From NCBI GenBank assembly GCA_910592205.1, contig CAJVPJ010000835.1, forward strand, positions 1 to 15,837: a stretch of DNA of 15,837 nt, written 5' to 3'. The notes beneath the pieces were generated by a model. It was not told the origin of the DNA. It did not search any database and was given only the letters and a program-made list of their open reading frames with translations. The translations under genes were made by a program, and so were the position numbers. Every line of letters starts with the position of its first letter. Positions within the stretch are counted from its first letter, which is position 1. The stretch is from Paraglomus occultum (taxonomy: Eukaryota; Glomeromycota; Glomeromycetes; Paraglomerales; Paraglomeraceae). This document shows positions 1 to 8,301 of the stretch, in pieces.

Positions 1-1208
1 TGTTAACAAGTATGTTGTCAACTCACTTTTGCAACTCACTTTTGCACTCACTTTTGCAACTCACTTTGAGGGGTATATTTGATCCTGGGTCGGATAATGC
101 CGACCCGTTTGTTTGCTTTCTTTCTCACGATTGGTCTCTCCCTCTCTTTTCTCTCTCCCTCTTTTCTTATCATAGTGGTTTCTGGCGAAATACTAAATTT
201 TGCAGCATACTCATTTGCACCCGCCATACTAGTGACGCCGCTTGGTGCGTTAAGCGTCCTGATTGGAGCCATACTCGCCTCGATATTTCTGAATGAGAGG
301 TTGGGCAGGATAGGAACTGTTGGATGTGGATTATGCTTGATTGGTTCAGTGATCATAATACTCCACGCACCGAAAGACAGGCAGATACGCACTGTTGATG
401 AAATATTAGTGTATGCATTGCAACCTGGCTTTCTGATTTACTGCGTAATTGTGGTAGTATTTACTATTTTCATGATTACGACTGTTGTACCTAAATACGG
501 CAAGAAGAATCCATTAGTTTATCTATCTATTTGCTCGCTAGTTGGTTCAATCACAGTCATGGCGTGCAAGGCGTTTGGTATTGCTCTCAAGCTGACATTT
601 GCTGGAAATAACCAATTGACACATCCCTCTACGTACGTCTTTATTATAATTGCTACTTTGTGTATCATAACCCAAATGAATTACTTTAACAAAGCTCTTG
701 ACCAATACTCAACTAATTTGTAAGTGGTTTCTTTTATTATGATGTATCGTGCGTGCGGTCATTGTTAAATTTTCACAAGCATTTGAAACTGATCTCTTTT
801 CTTTTTCTTCTGTGTCTTTGTTTCTGCTTGCGCTGCTTTATTTTTTTCCCCTCCATCAGAGTAAATCCAATATACTACGTCTTGTTCACGACATCAACAA
901 TCGGAGCATCGGCCATCCTTTTCCAAGGGTTCAACACGAGCCGAGCCGTTCATGTGATTACTCTTTTCTGCGGGTTTCTCACAATATTCTCTGGAGTCTA
1001 TCTTCTCAACACAGCACGATCAAATTGCTCCACATACGAGGACAGGTTACCGATGAGCCATAATGGTAATGGACTGCTACCATTGTCGAGTGATGGCAAT
1101 ACCACCCTCGCAATGCGAAGAGAAGCAACACTATTGCACGCGTTCGGTGAAGAGAACATTGGTCTGACGGAACTGAACGATAGTTTATCGGACTCTGACG
1201 AGGATTAA
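1..1208 (+). CDS. NIPA-family (DUF803) magnesium transporter, 5' end missing
   Basis: Polytopic membrane protein of the NIPA/DUF803 family, whose members are described as Mg2+ transporters of plasma membrane and endosomes. Exons read as <1-9, 176-719 and 860-1208, with introns 10-175 (donor GTATGT) and 720-859 (donor GTAAGT). The frame is unbroken across both joins, giving about 299 visible residues. Family landmarks are SGEILNFAAYSFAPA, VTPLGALSVLIGAI, KNPLVYLSICSLVGS, LTFAGNNQ and YYVLFTTSTIGASAILFQGF; the stretch NLVNPIYYV is restored only after splicing at 719/860. Many hydrophobic helices are visible, followed by a hydrophilic cytosolic tail of about 65 residues ending in acidic DSDED. 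The first transmembrane region and start codon lie left of the window. The 9 bases of exon 1 rest on the donor plus the family match (LTM before VSGEI). The gene converges on the F-box gene. Confidence 0.94.
20..67 (+). repeat. Intronic tandem repeat, 13-base unit, about 3.7 copies
   Basis: Unit aactcacttttgc is repeated head to tail; the third copy lacks one a and the last ends in gag. It lies just inside the first visible intron of the NIPA gene, 10 bases after the donor. It looks like a simple minisatellite with no evident function. Confidence 0.85.
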
Positions 1209-1613
1209 TTTAGGATAGACGACCGTGATTCCGATATAAAAACAATCTAATAATAGTTGTGTTGTGATATTATAGAAATGTTTTATTATTGGAGAATTTT
1301 CGCTTGGATTTTCGTACTGGTTACGAGGGTTGATCTGTACCATAATTGAGAAATTTTTTACGAATAATTACAATACCCTTAATGAATCATCATCATCCAC
1401 CTACTAAATAAACACGACAATTGTAAGCCATCGCAAAAAGTGTCATCTTAATCTCACGCGCTTGTCAGCTCCGCAAACTTATTATTAGAGGTGAAGCGGA
1501 ACAAACAAAACAATAAATAATAAGACTGAATAAATTATATATTTTAGATAATGAAACAAATACTAAGAATAATAAACGATCGCTACAATAAAAATAAATA
1601 ATACAGTCTATTG
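1209..1613. other. Convergent 3' spacer between NIPA and F-box genes
   Basis: AT-rich spacer between two convergent stop codons, with no open frame of note. It holds AATAAA on the plus strand at 1407-1412, a candidate poly(A) signal for the NIPA gene, and TTTATT at 1282-1287, which reads AATAAA on the minus strand and could serve the F-box gene although it lies about 330 bases past its stop. Both assignments are tentative. Confidence 0.5.
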
Positions 1614-3011
1614 TCACCAAAATGTTAGAAAAATCTTTAGACTATCTATGTTCTGACAAATATTAGATACAACCTGGCCAATGTGTTTATCAATTAATGT
1701 TTGCCAATTTTTCTCTATGTCTTGTCTATATTCATTCAGCACAAGTGAAAATTGAGTATGACATAAATAAACAGAAGTGTCATAATTGATATTCCATTCT
1801 CGGTTCGTCTCTTGGAAAATCTCAAAAAGCGACTGCACCCACTCGGCATACGAGTTGGTATGATTGGGGTGGTAAAATGATGATAAATTGTGCACGACTT
1901 CGTCGTCGTATTCGCCTTCCTCGTCCTCCTCAGAGTCTGACTCGCGCCCGACGAGATTACGATTAGGATTATTATTATTATGAACACGTCGATTAACCGG
2001 CGGACCAGCAAGAGAGATCAAAGCATTAACATGCTTCAAAGTAGAAGCATTTCTAAGGACAAACGTCATGAAAGTAGAAAGTGGCAGAGCGCCGATGCCA
2101 ATATCACACCAGGTTGTAAGTTCTTCCAAACCTTGACTGTGTCTCGAAAGACGGAGAAAGTCATCACCTTCTTGAAACCCAGAGACTTCCACAACTAGTT
2201 TATGCAACTTGGTACACTCTTTAAATATGGTACGATACAAATAATCCTCATCATCTTTATTATAGTGCGTACCCCACCAAGTCAGCGACTCGAGATTGGG
2301 CGAATTTTCAAAAATGGTCAAGACATTGTCAAGTTCCAATTCATCCGTGACAAAGGTATCCAGATGAATTTCTTTGAGATCGTTCATTTGCGCAAGTTGC
2401 ACTATACACTTCTTACCTCCGTTTCCCAATGGACGTCCACTTTCGTGCCAGAGTTCCAAACTCTCGAGCTTACGCAGCTTTCCAAGGGCGGTCGAAAAGC
2501 GCGTGCCGTGGCGTTGAAATTCAGCCAAGAATCTCAATGATCGCAGACACAATCGTCGAATCGAGCGCGATGCGAGCATGTCAATGATTTTGGCCAGACA
2601 GTGCGTTACCAATGTCATCGAAGGCATGTCTTCGAGCACAGAGACGGTTTGTCTATCGGCATATTGGTCTGTAGGACCTATGAGAAGTCCATCGGCGTTC
2701 TCGCAGAGCGCAAAGATACTCGAAAGACGGTACCAGGGAAAGATAGCTTCTCGTTTGAACGTATTAATGGTTACGGCATGCACAAAAGTCGCATAATGGT
2801 AGTAGGTTTTGTGGCCCTCGTCGTTTAGAGCTATGATGGTGTCAGCAAACTTGTTGAATTGTGCTGATGAGCCAATGACGACTCTTCCATACAGTTTTCT
2901 TACGGCGAGAGAGCTAAAGCTTTTGTTGACTATTAGTAAGGAACGTAAGCTGTGGTTGTCAGAGAACGAATCTATAATCTCTTTCCATATTTCAGGTGGT
3001 AGGTTTGCCAT
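1614..3011 (-). CDS. F-box protein with leucine-rich C-terminal region
   Basis: Intronless 465-residue frame. Residues about 4-42 fit an F-box: LPPEIWKEIIDSF, then LRSLLIVNKSFSSLAVRKLY. F-box proteins bind Skp1 and bring substrates to SCF ubiquitin ligases. The body (about 150-330) has repeated Leu/Ile-spaced segments such as LGKLRKLESLELWHES, NSPNLESLTWWG and HSQGLEELTTW, resembling degenerate leucine-rich repeats that would hold substrate. At about 345-372 an Asn-rich then acidic linker (NNNNPN, then SDSEEDEEGEYDD) interrupts the fold and is probably disordered. The ATG follows no in-frame candidate and begins four codons before the F-box. It is divergent from Abp1 with only 175 bases between starts. 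The substrate is unknown. The lack of introns beside intron-rich neighbours fits a lineage-specific expanded F-box family; that is inference. Confidence 0.78.
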   Translation of the reverse strand: MANLPPEIWKEIIDSFSDNHSLRSLLIVNKSFSSLAVRKLYGRVVIGSSAQFNKFADTIIALNDEGHKTYYHYATFVHAVTINTFKREAIFPWYRLSSIFALCENADGLLIGPTDQYADRQTVSVLEDMPSMTLVTHCLAKIIDMLASRSIRRLCLRSLRFLAEFQRHGTRFSTALGKLRKLESLELWHESGRPLGNGGKKCIVQLAQMNDLKEIHLDTFVTDELELDNVLTIFENSPNLESLTWWGTHYNKDDEDYLYRTIFKECTKLHKLVVEVSGFQEGDDFLRLSRHSQGLEELTTWCDIGIGALPLSTFMTFVLRNASTLKHVNALISLAGPPVNRRVHNNNNPNRNLVGRESDSEEDEEGEYDDEVVHNLSSFYHPNHTNSYAEWVQSLFEIFQETNREWNINYDTSVYLCHTQFSLVLNEYRQDIEKNWQTLIDKHIGQVVSNICQNIDSLKIFLTFW

Positions 3012-3186
3012 GAACGAATTAATTCATGCATGTCAAAACAGCGGGTTACATAATATATATGTGGTGTGTATTTTATGTATTGCGAAAATCACCATAAAAG
3101 TTAAACGCAATAATAGTTTGAGTACAAAAAGCCCTTTTTTTTTCTGTTACGTTGTTTGTGACCGATTCTTTCGATTATTATAAAAC
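3012..3186. promoter_or_regulatory. Compact divergent promoter, F-box / Abp1
   Basis: 175 bases separate the two start codons, so promoters and 5' UTRs of both genes must share or overlap this space. It is AT-rich, with a run of T followed by ctgttacg at about 3136-3151 and a tataaaac stretch directly before the Abp1 ATG. No specific factor site is claimed. Confidence 0.5.
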
Positions 3187-5716
3187 ATGTCTCTCAAAGT
3201 TAATTTCGCTGCACATGGCAAAGAATTAACCGCTACATACAAAGCTGTCTTGAACGGTAACGAAGATATCAACTGGGGTCTATTTGGCTATGACAAAGGA
3301 ACAAACGATTTAAAAGTTCTGGGTAGTGGAGGTAAAAACTATAAATGCATGATCTAAAAAAACTACGCTTAGGAACTGCCGCGATCGTTTGGCAGAACAC
3401 ACTTTCTTAGAGAATGTTTTTCGATTTGTGTTGCAGGAGGCGGATTAGAAGAATTAGAAGACGAATTTAATGACGGCAAAATCCAATATGCTTTCGTAAG
3501 GGTTATCGATCCCAACACGGAATTGCCAAAACTTGTGCTTATCGGTTGGGTATGTAGCATGTTTGTTTAATACCTTGCTCTTTTCGCTTCTCTCGTTAAT
3601 CTATTTTGTTAATTTTCGGTTTTAAAGTGTGGTGAGGGAGTTCCTGAAGCGAAAAAAGGGTTATTTAACTCGCATTTTAACGAAGTTTCAAGCTTTTTGA
3701 AGGTATGACGTTTATAATTACAACGAAAGCGTTGGCTATTCAGATATATTTCTCTAAGCGGCTTTTGTAAAAAAAAAAAAAGGGCTACCATCTTCAAATT
3801 CACGCCCGATCCGAGGTAGGGAACGTGTAAATTGTTATGGTTTTTGATGCGCGCACTTTGCAATTTTGCTCATTGATTCCGGCTTTGGATTTGTAGACAG
3901 ATGTCGAGCCAGCTTATATAATGAAGCGTATCGAAGAAAGTGGCGGTTCAAAATATTCTATTCACAAAGAGGCTCCGCAAAGGCCCGAACCCATCCTCCC
4001 TGTGGTACGTCAACACTATCATCCTACATGTAACAGCAATTGTAACGACAATTAGCGAGTAAGAGTCTCATTTTTTCTATTCAGGGCTCTGTTTATAGAC
4101 GAGAGCAAATACCGGATATCGCGGCCATGCAGCGCGAATCTGCGCGACGAGCTCCAATCAAGCCCGTGGTACGTGATAAAACGTCTGATAATTTTTCTAG
4201 TTTCCTCGTTTGATAAATATCTTTCAACTACAAATCACAGGGAACAACATACCAAAAGACAGAACTTCCGACCCCAAAACCTCTTGGCACACGTTCGACT
4301 TGGGCAACTGCTGAAGAGAACAAACCTTCTCCTGTACAGATGCGTTTACAACGAGAACGAGAAGAACGAGAACGCGAAGAACGGGAAAATAGAGAAAGGG
4401 AAGAGAAGCAAAGAGAGAAAGAGGAAGAAAGAAAGCGAACTGAAAGAGAAAATAGGGAAAGAGAAGAGAGAGAAAGAAGAGAAAGAAATGAGCGTGAGGA
4501 GCTAGAGCGTCGCGAAAGAGAGGAACGCGAACGTAAAGAAAGGGAAGAGCGAGAATGGGAAGACCGGGCAGATCGAGAACGGCGAGAACGGGAAGAACGG
4601 GAAGAGCGAGAGCGGAGAGAACGAGAAGAAAGGGAAAAACGGGAAGAGCGAGAGCGGAGGGAACGAGAAGAAAGGGAAGAGCGAGAGCGGAGAGAACAGG
4701 AAGAAAGAGAGAGAAGAGAAGCTGAAGAAGAGGAAAGACGCGAGCGTGAGGAACAAGAACGTTACGAAAGAGAAGAGCAAGAACGAAAGGAACAAGAAGA
4801 GCGCGAGGTGAATATGTAAACCTTCAAGTCTGATAATTTAATCAAACTGTTTATTAACAGACTGACTTGAACTACAGGCAGAATTACTACAACAACAGCA
4901 AGAAGCCGATTCGGTGAAGGCAATTTCTGACTTCTATTTACTATATTCGATCTGCTTTATTAAAAGTTTAATTATTTCTATTGCTTAGGGTTATGATCAC
5001 GCAGCCCAACCATTGTCTGCGGTCGTTATATATGCTTATGATGCAGGTACTGGTTAGATACCGGACATAGGGGGGGAGGGGGCTTGTTTGACTGACGCGA
5101 GCTTATTTACTCTGCTACATTAGGAGAAAGTAATGAGATGTCCCTAGTTGAAGGCGAAATCATTACGAATATCGTTCAACTGGATGAAGGTTGGTGGCAA
5201 GGCGAGGGTGATGATGGCAAGAAGTCTGGCCTATTTCCAGGTGAGTTTATACGCATATTTTTGACATGTTTTCAAAATGTATCCGTTAACGATTGTGTTC
5301 GCCTATTGTAAACAGCTAATTACGTGGAAATAATCGAATCTGATGAGGTAACCGCAGCTGCAACTGAGGGCGACGTTGAGCCTGAGCCTGAACCTGAACC
5401 TGAACCCGAGCCCGAGCCTGAGCCCGAAACTGAAGCTTATAGTCATGCGGGTGAAGAAGACTCTGGCTACACGGCAGTAGCGTTATATGCTTACACCGCC
5501 GATGAAGCGAATGAAATAAGCTTTGATGAAGGCGCAATTATAACCAATATTACATTTGAATCTGACGATTGGTGGCAAGGCACAGCTCCTGATGGAAGCG
5601 TAGGACTGTTTCCTGGTAAGTCTGATAAGATTTTTCCTTCCCATAAGCTTATGAAACTGTTCTAACACAACTCTCTTTCTTTATTAGCCAATTATGTAGA
5701 GCTATCACAAGAGTGA
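3187..5716 (+). CDS. ABP1: Actin-binding protein Abp1/drebrin-like, 11 exons, two SH3 domains
   Basis: Exons 3187-3331, 3437-3549, 3628-3702, 3897-4004, 4085-4168, 4241-4807, 4878-4913, 4989-5046, 5124-5240, 5316-5615, 5688-5716, giving 543 residues; every junction is GT-AG and the frame stays open. Residues 1-147 form an ADF-H domain ([51 protein letters not shown]) that binds F-actin. Residues about 209-364 are an extreme Arg/Glu/Lys helix. SH3-1 spans about 387-440 ([19 protein letters not shown]), followed by a (PE)8 linker at 457-472 and SH3-2 at about 487-540 ([18 protein letters not shown]), ending in NYVELSQE. In the family, ADF-H plus SH3 links cortical actin patches to endocytic partners. 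The short exon at 4878-4913 ([12 protein letters not shown]) is the least certain; it is needed to keep frame into SH3-1. Confidence 0.93.
4340..4807 (+). repeat. Arg/Glu-rich low-complexity coding tract
   Basis: Purine-rich degenerate repeat in exon 6 of the Abp1 gene, coding for about 156 residues built almost wholly from E, R and K ([19 protein letters not shown] patterns). The near absence of hydrophobic residues at a/d positions suggests a single stable alpha helix rather than a classical coiled coil. The antisense open frame here is only a by-product of this composition. Confidence 0.85.
5381..5428 (+). repeat. (Pro-Glu)8 hexanucleotide repeat
   Basis: Eight consecutive CCN-GAR units within Abp1 exon 10, with both codons varying at third positions. 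They code for a rigid extended Pro-Glu linker between the two SH3 domains. Confidence 0.9.
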
Positions 5717-6912
5717 GATAATCATTGACAATATGGCTTGTAAAAGTCTGATTCGCTAAAATTAATAATTTAATATATCATTTCCAAGCATCATGGTTTG
5801 TTTATTCGTAGTAAGAAAGTAATTGATTATCGAGTCTTTTTCTGCAAAATCCCGATAGAAACAAAATAGTTCGCCAAACGTCACGCGACATAATACCAAG
5901 TAATTATCATTCGACTCGCCTAGACGTAATTCGAGAATCTCTTTGTATTTATTATAGTCAATCGTTAAGTAGAACGCGTTCATCTATGCTCTATATTAAC
6001 GTTAAATAAAAATTTACTTTAATTGTACAAGTTGGTAACACGTGGCTCAGGTAATGTAGTTTATGCAGGGGTGTAGAATTGTTAAACACAGCTTTCTTAA
6101 GATCTGGTAGTTGGATTCGTTTTTCTATAAATAAATTATGCATGTGCCCGTTTCCAGAAAAAAAAACAAACATTACCAATTATTTTAAAATCCACAAATC
6201 ACAATAAACGCTGATTTTTGGTATAATATTGAGTTACATGGCACGCGTTCTAATAATAGGGCGAAGTATGAAACTCACTGATAATCTTGGATGTAACTGA
6301 TAATTAATCAATGACGATTTCCATGTCGGACCTTAAATTTACCAAAGGAAGATCCAATTATCCTTATTCGTGCCAATCACAGTTCCATAGATAACCCGCA
6401 TAATTGGTAGAGCATAAATTATTAGGTACATCTCTCATTACCCGAAAAGTTGAAACTTCCAATATACGTATAGGATTTAGAATCAGTATGTGGGATTGCC
6501 AGTGATAAGTTTGTCGGATTGTCAAATATTCGAAAGGTTTATTGGTAGGCAAGCTAAATCGCAATGTTACAACTGTGCAGGAACCCTGAAAGAACGTTAA
6601 TAATGCAGACGAGGATGCCAATCATTTAGTAGGCGACAGCACTACAGCGTTGATCTATCGCCAGACTCATTATCGATATTCTTCTCAAGAAATCCCATAC
6701 GCTCAATTGTTTCATAACGTCGATGAAACAAGTTTATTACAAATACACTGCTGGATCCATTCACTTATCAGATTGTAAAAAATAAATCTAACTTTTACAC
6801 TGCAAATAGTTCAACAGATATTATATAATTGTCAATTCTGCATCAATAGACGAGTTACTTACGAACACATAATACTCCATCATTGGAATACACCCACTTT
6901 TGAACTTGTAAT
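5717..6912. other. 1.2 kb convergent spacer with unassigned coding-like fragments
   Basis: Between the stop of Abp1 (+) and the stop of the unknown minus-strand gene. There is no clean gene. Minus-strand open frames of 73 codons (5762-5983), 62 codons (5991-6179) and 85 codons (6364-6621) read protein-like but match no family I know and cannot be joined by good splice sites; see findings. AATAAA at 6005-6010 (+) is a possible but distant poly(A) signal for Abp1. TTTATT at 6733-6738 (AATAAA on minus) fits the 3' end of the 6913-7782 gene. Minus-strand GTAAGT at 6857-6862 and TTGCAG ending at 6800 would bound a 63-base 3' UTR intron. Confidence 0.5.
6733..6738 (-). terminator. Candidate poly(A) signal of the 6913-7782 gene
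   Basis: AATAAA on the minus strand, 175 bases past the stop codon and downstream of the candidate 3' UTR intron (6800-6862). Position and strand fit; no transcript evidence is available. Confidence 0.4.
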
Positions 6913-7782
6913 TCATTTCACATCTCTGTATTCGGCTTCAAAAATGTCGCCATGCCCCTCTTCCTCTACATTGAGAGGTATATCATATTTACGTCTTGAT
7001 GGTATCATCACCACCGTAATTTTCTTCACCGCTAGAGTCCCATTCACCTCCCCTACTGCTCTGACAATTCCCTGCTCATCAGTTGCACCCATGACCATGA
7101 ATTCGATCGCAATCTCCCTTTTCTGATAATTCCCATAGGATCCAGATGTATTCACGCTTGAAGAGGATGTTGAGTAAGGTGCTGTAAAAACAGCAGAAAA
7201 GTGACTTGAATAACCTAGATCATATTTCAGATCACTCAAGCTAGTCTCACACGCTTTCTGAATCTTGGAAACTGCTTCAGAGTAAAGTTGGTCAACTGCC
7301 GGTTGTGTACGAGAGAAAGGTTGGATAAAATCACCGCGAAACGCCTCTTTGAACATCCGGGATAGCGGCGTATCGGGAGGATAAACTATCGAGCTATTAG
7401 ACAAACGTCCGCTAGGTGAATAAATGTCAAACATTCTCCTTAAAAATCTGTAGGCACCGAACGCAAGAGCACCGGTTATCGCAAAAAGAACAAATGTAGG
7501 AAACAATATGGCTGTAAGAGCCACACCACCAAGAGTAGCAATTATCTTCAATCCATCTCGTGGAATAGGTGCGCGAGGGTTTGTCGAGTACGATCGTGAT
7601 GGGATGATTTTGTGATGAAAAAATATAGCATTTCTTGGTAGTTGTGATCTTGATACCAATGGAATGTTATAAGAAACTTTGAACAAACGCGAGTCTACAC
7701 GTTGAAAGTGATCCTGAAGCAAAGTTCGCAGCCGTGTTGCTGATACGTCAGTATGTCCGGGCCATGGCTTTTGTCTTAGCAT
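6913..7782 (-). CDS. Unrecognised, probably mitochondrial membrane protein
   Basis: Single-exon frame of 289 residues; I do not recognise the family. Residues 1-66 are rich in Arg, Ser and hydroxylated or hydrophobic residues with few acidic ones, and contain RSYS at 63-66, typical of a mitochondrial presequence with a processing site. One long hydrophobic segment (about 79-110, including GGVALTAILFPTFVLFAI and Gly/Ala small-residue spacing) is followed by the basic YRFLRRMF, so a single membrane anchor is likely. A Ser/Tyr-rich linker at about 192-220 leads to a C-terminal domain (221-289) with beta-like alternation (EIAIEFMVMG, GEVNGTLAVKKITVVMIPS), perhaps facing matrix or intermembrane space. 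The pattern recalls Tim21/Coa1-type tails, but this is only an impression. The start codon has a poor context (T at -3). It is divergent from Cdc16. Confidence 0.72.
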   Translation of the reverse strand: MLRQKPWPGHTDVSATRLRTLLQDHFQRVDSRLFKVSYNIPLVSRSQLPRNAIFFHHKIIPSRSYSTNPRAPIPRDGLKIIATLGGVALTAILFPTFVLFAITGALAFGAYRFLRRMFDIYSPSGRLSNSSIVYPPDTPLSRMFKEAFRGDFIQPFSRTQPAVDQLYSEAVSKIQKACETSLSDLKYDLGYSSHFSAVFTAPYSTSSSSVNTSGSYGNYQKREIAIEFMVMGATDEQGIVRAVGEVNGTLAVKKITVVMIPSRRKYDIPLNVEEEGHGDIFEAEYRDVK

Positions 7783-8301
7783 GAACGCTAATATTAGAGA
7801 GAATAAGCCATTATATCTTAAAAAAGTCGCATTTCTCGATAGTCAGGCAAGCAAGTTACCGTTTCCTATCTTGAAGTTTACTTTATTCTGCGTGCAGTTA
7901 CTGTTACGGCGAATAAAGGTCGTCACATTCAGTCTTGCTGTGTTCCGCCAGGTGCATGTAAAGATCGGCCGCATGTTGGAGAAAGAAGGGCTGAAAAGCA
8001 ACTGCCCGACAATTTACCCATCGAACAAACTTCCGGATATATTTTACTCCCGGTATATTGTACGAATTTCCTAGAAATTGCAAAGTTTCCACAGTAACTA
8101 CTACTAACGCGAATTTCCTCAGAAATTGCAAAGCGTCCACGGTAATTATTGCCACTACTAATTTTCACAGTAATTGCCAAGTTTCCACGGTAGTTGTTAC
8201 TAATACTATTACGAATTTCCACGGTAATTACTACTAATACGAATTTCCTCAGGAACATCCATCTTCATTATCATACCAAGAACTTTCTAAACTTTTTTAC
8301 A
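7783..8301. promoter_or_regulatory. Divergent promoter between unknown gene and Cdc16
   Basis: 519 bases between the two start codons. The left half is unique sequence with spurious open frames on both strands. The right half (about 8062-8256) is a degenerate tandem repeat described separately, and would lie in the promoter or 5' UTR of Cdc16. No TATA box or factor site is claimed. Confidence 0.5.
8062..8256 (+). repeat. Degenerate tandem repeat, unit about 50 bases
   Basis: Blocks starting at about 8062, 8108, 8161, 8211 and 8239 share the core acgaatttcct, aattgcaaag, tttccacggtaatt and ttactactaat in the same order; the fourth block is shortened and the last is only the first 18 bases. 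Copies differ by several substitutions and small indels, so the array is old. Confidence 0.8.

Noticed and set aside
3609-3863. Minus-strand 84-codon frame with a Phe run
   Set aside because: It lies over Abp1 exon 3 and intron 3; the Phe/Leu run comes from the A13 tract at 3769-3781.
4502-4795. Antisense 97-codon frame, very rich in Phe, Leu and Ser
   Set aside because: It is the complement of the purine-rich Arg/Glu tract of Abp1; the composition explains the absence of stops.
6395-6420. taattggtagagcataaatt, like a tRNA D-arm
   Set aside because: No matching T-arm (GTTCRANNC), anticodon arm or acceptor stem can be folded around it.
7781-8074. Plus-strand 97-codon frame starting at the unknown gene's start codon
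   Set aside because: It overlaps the divergent start, ends in the tandem repeat, shows no family motif, and its sequence reads as promoter DNA.
8062-8256. Evenly spaced repeat resembling a CRISPR array
   Set aside because: Units are adjacent and diverged without unique spacers, and the context is eukaryotic.
7904-8258. Two minus-strand frames with repeated peptide blocks
   Set aside because: Their internal repetition only mirrors the degenerate tandem DNA repeat; no independent coding evidence.
8194-8301. Upstream in-frame ATG extending Cdc16 by 36 residues
   Set aside because: The extension is encoded by the tandem repeat and 5' region, and the ATG at 8302 has the better context and begins a typical Cdc16 N-terminus.
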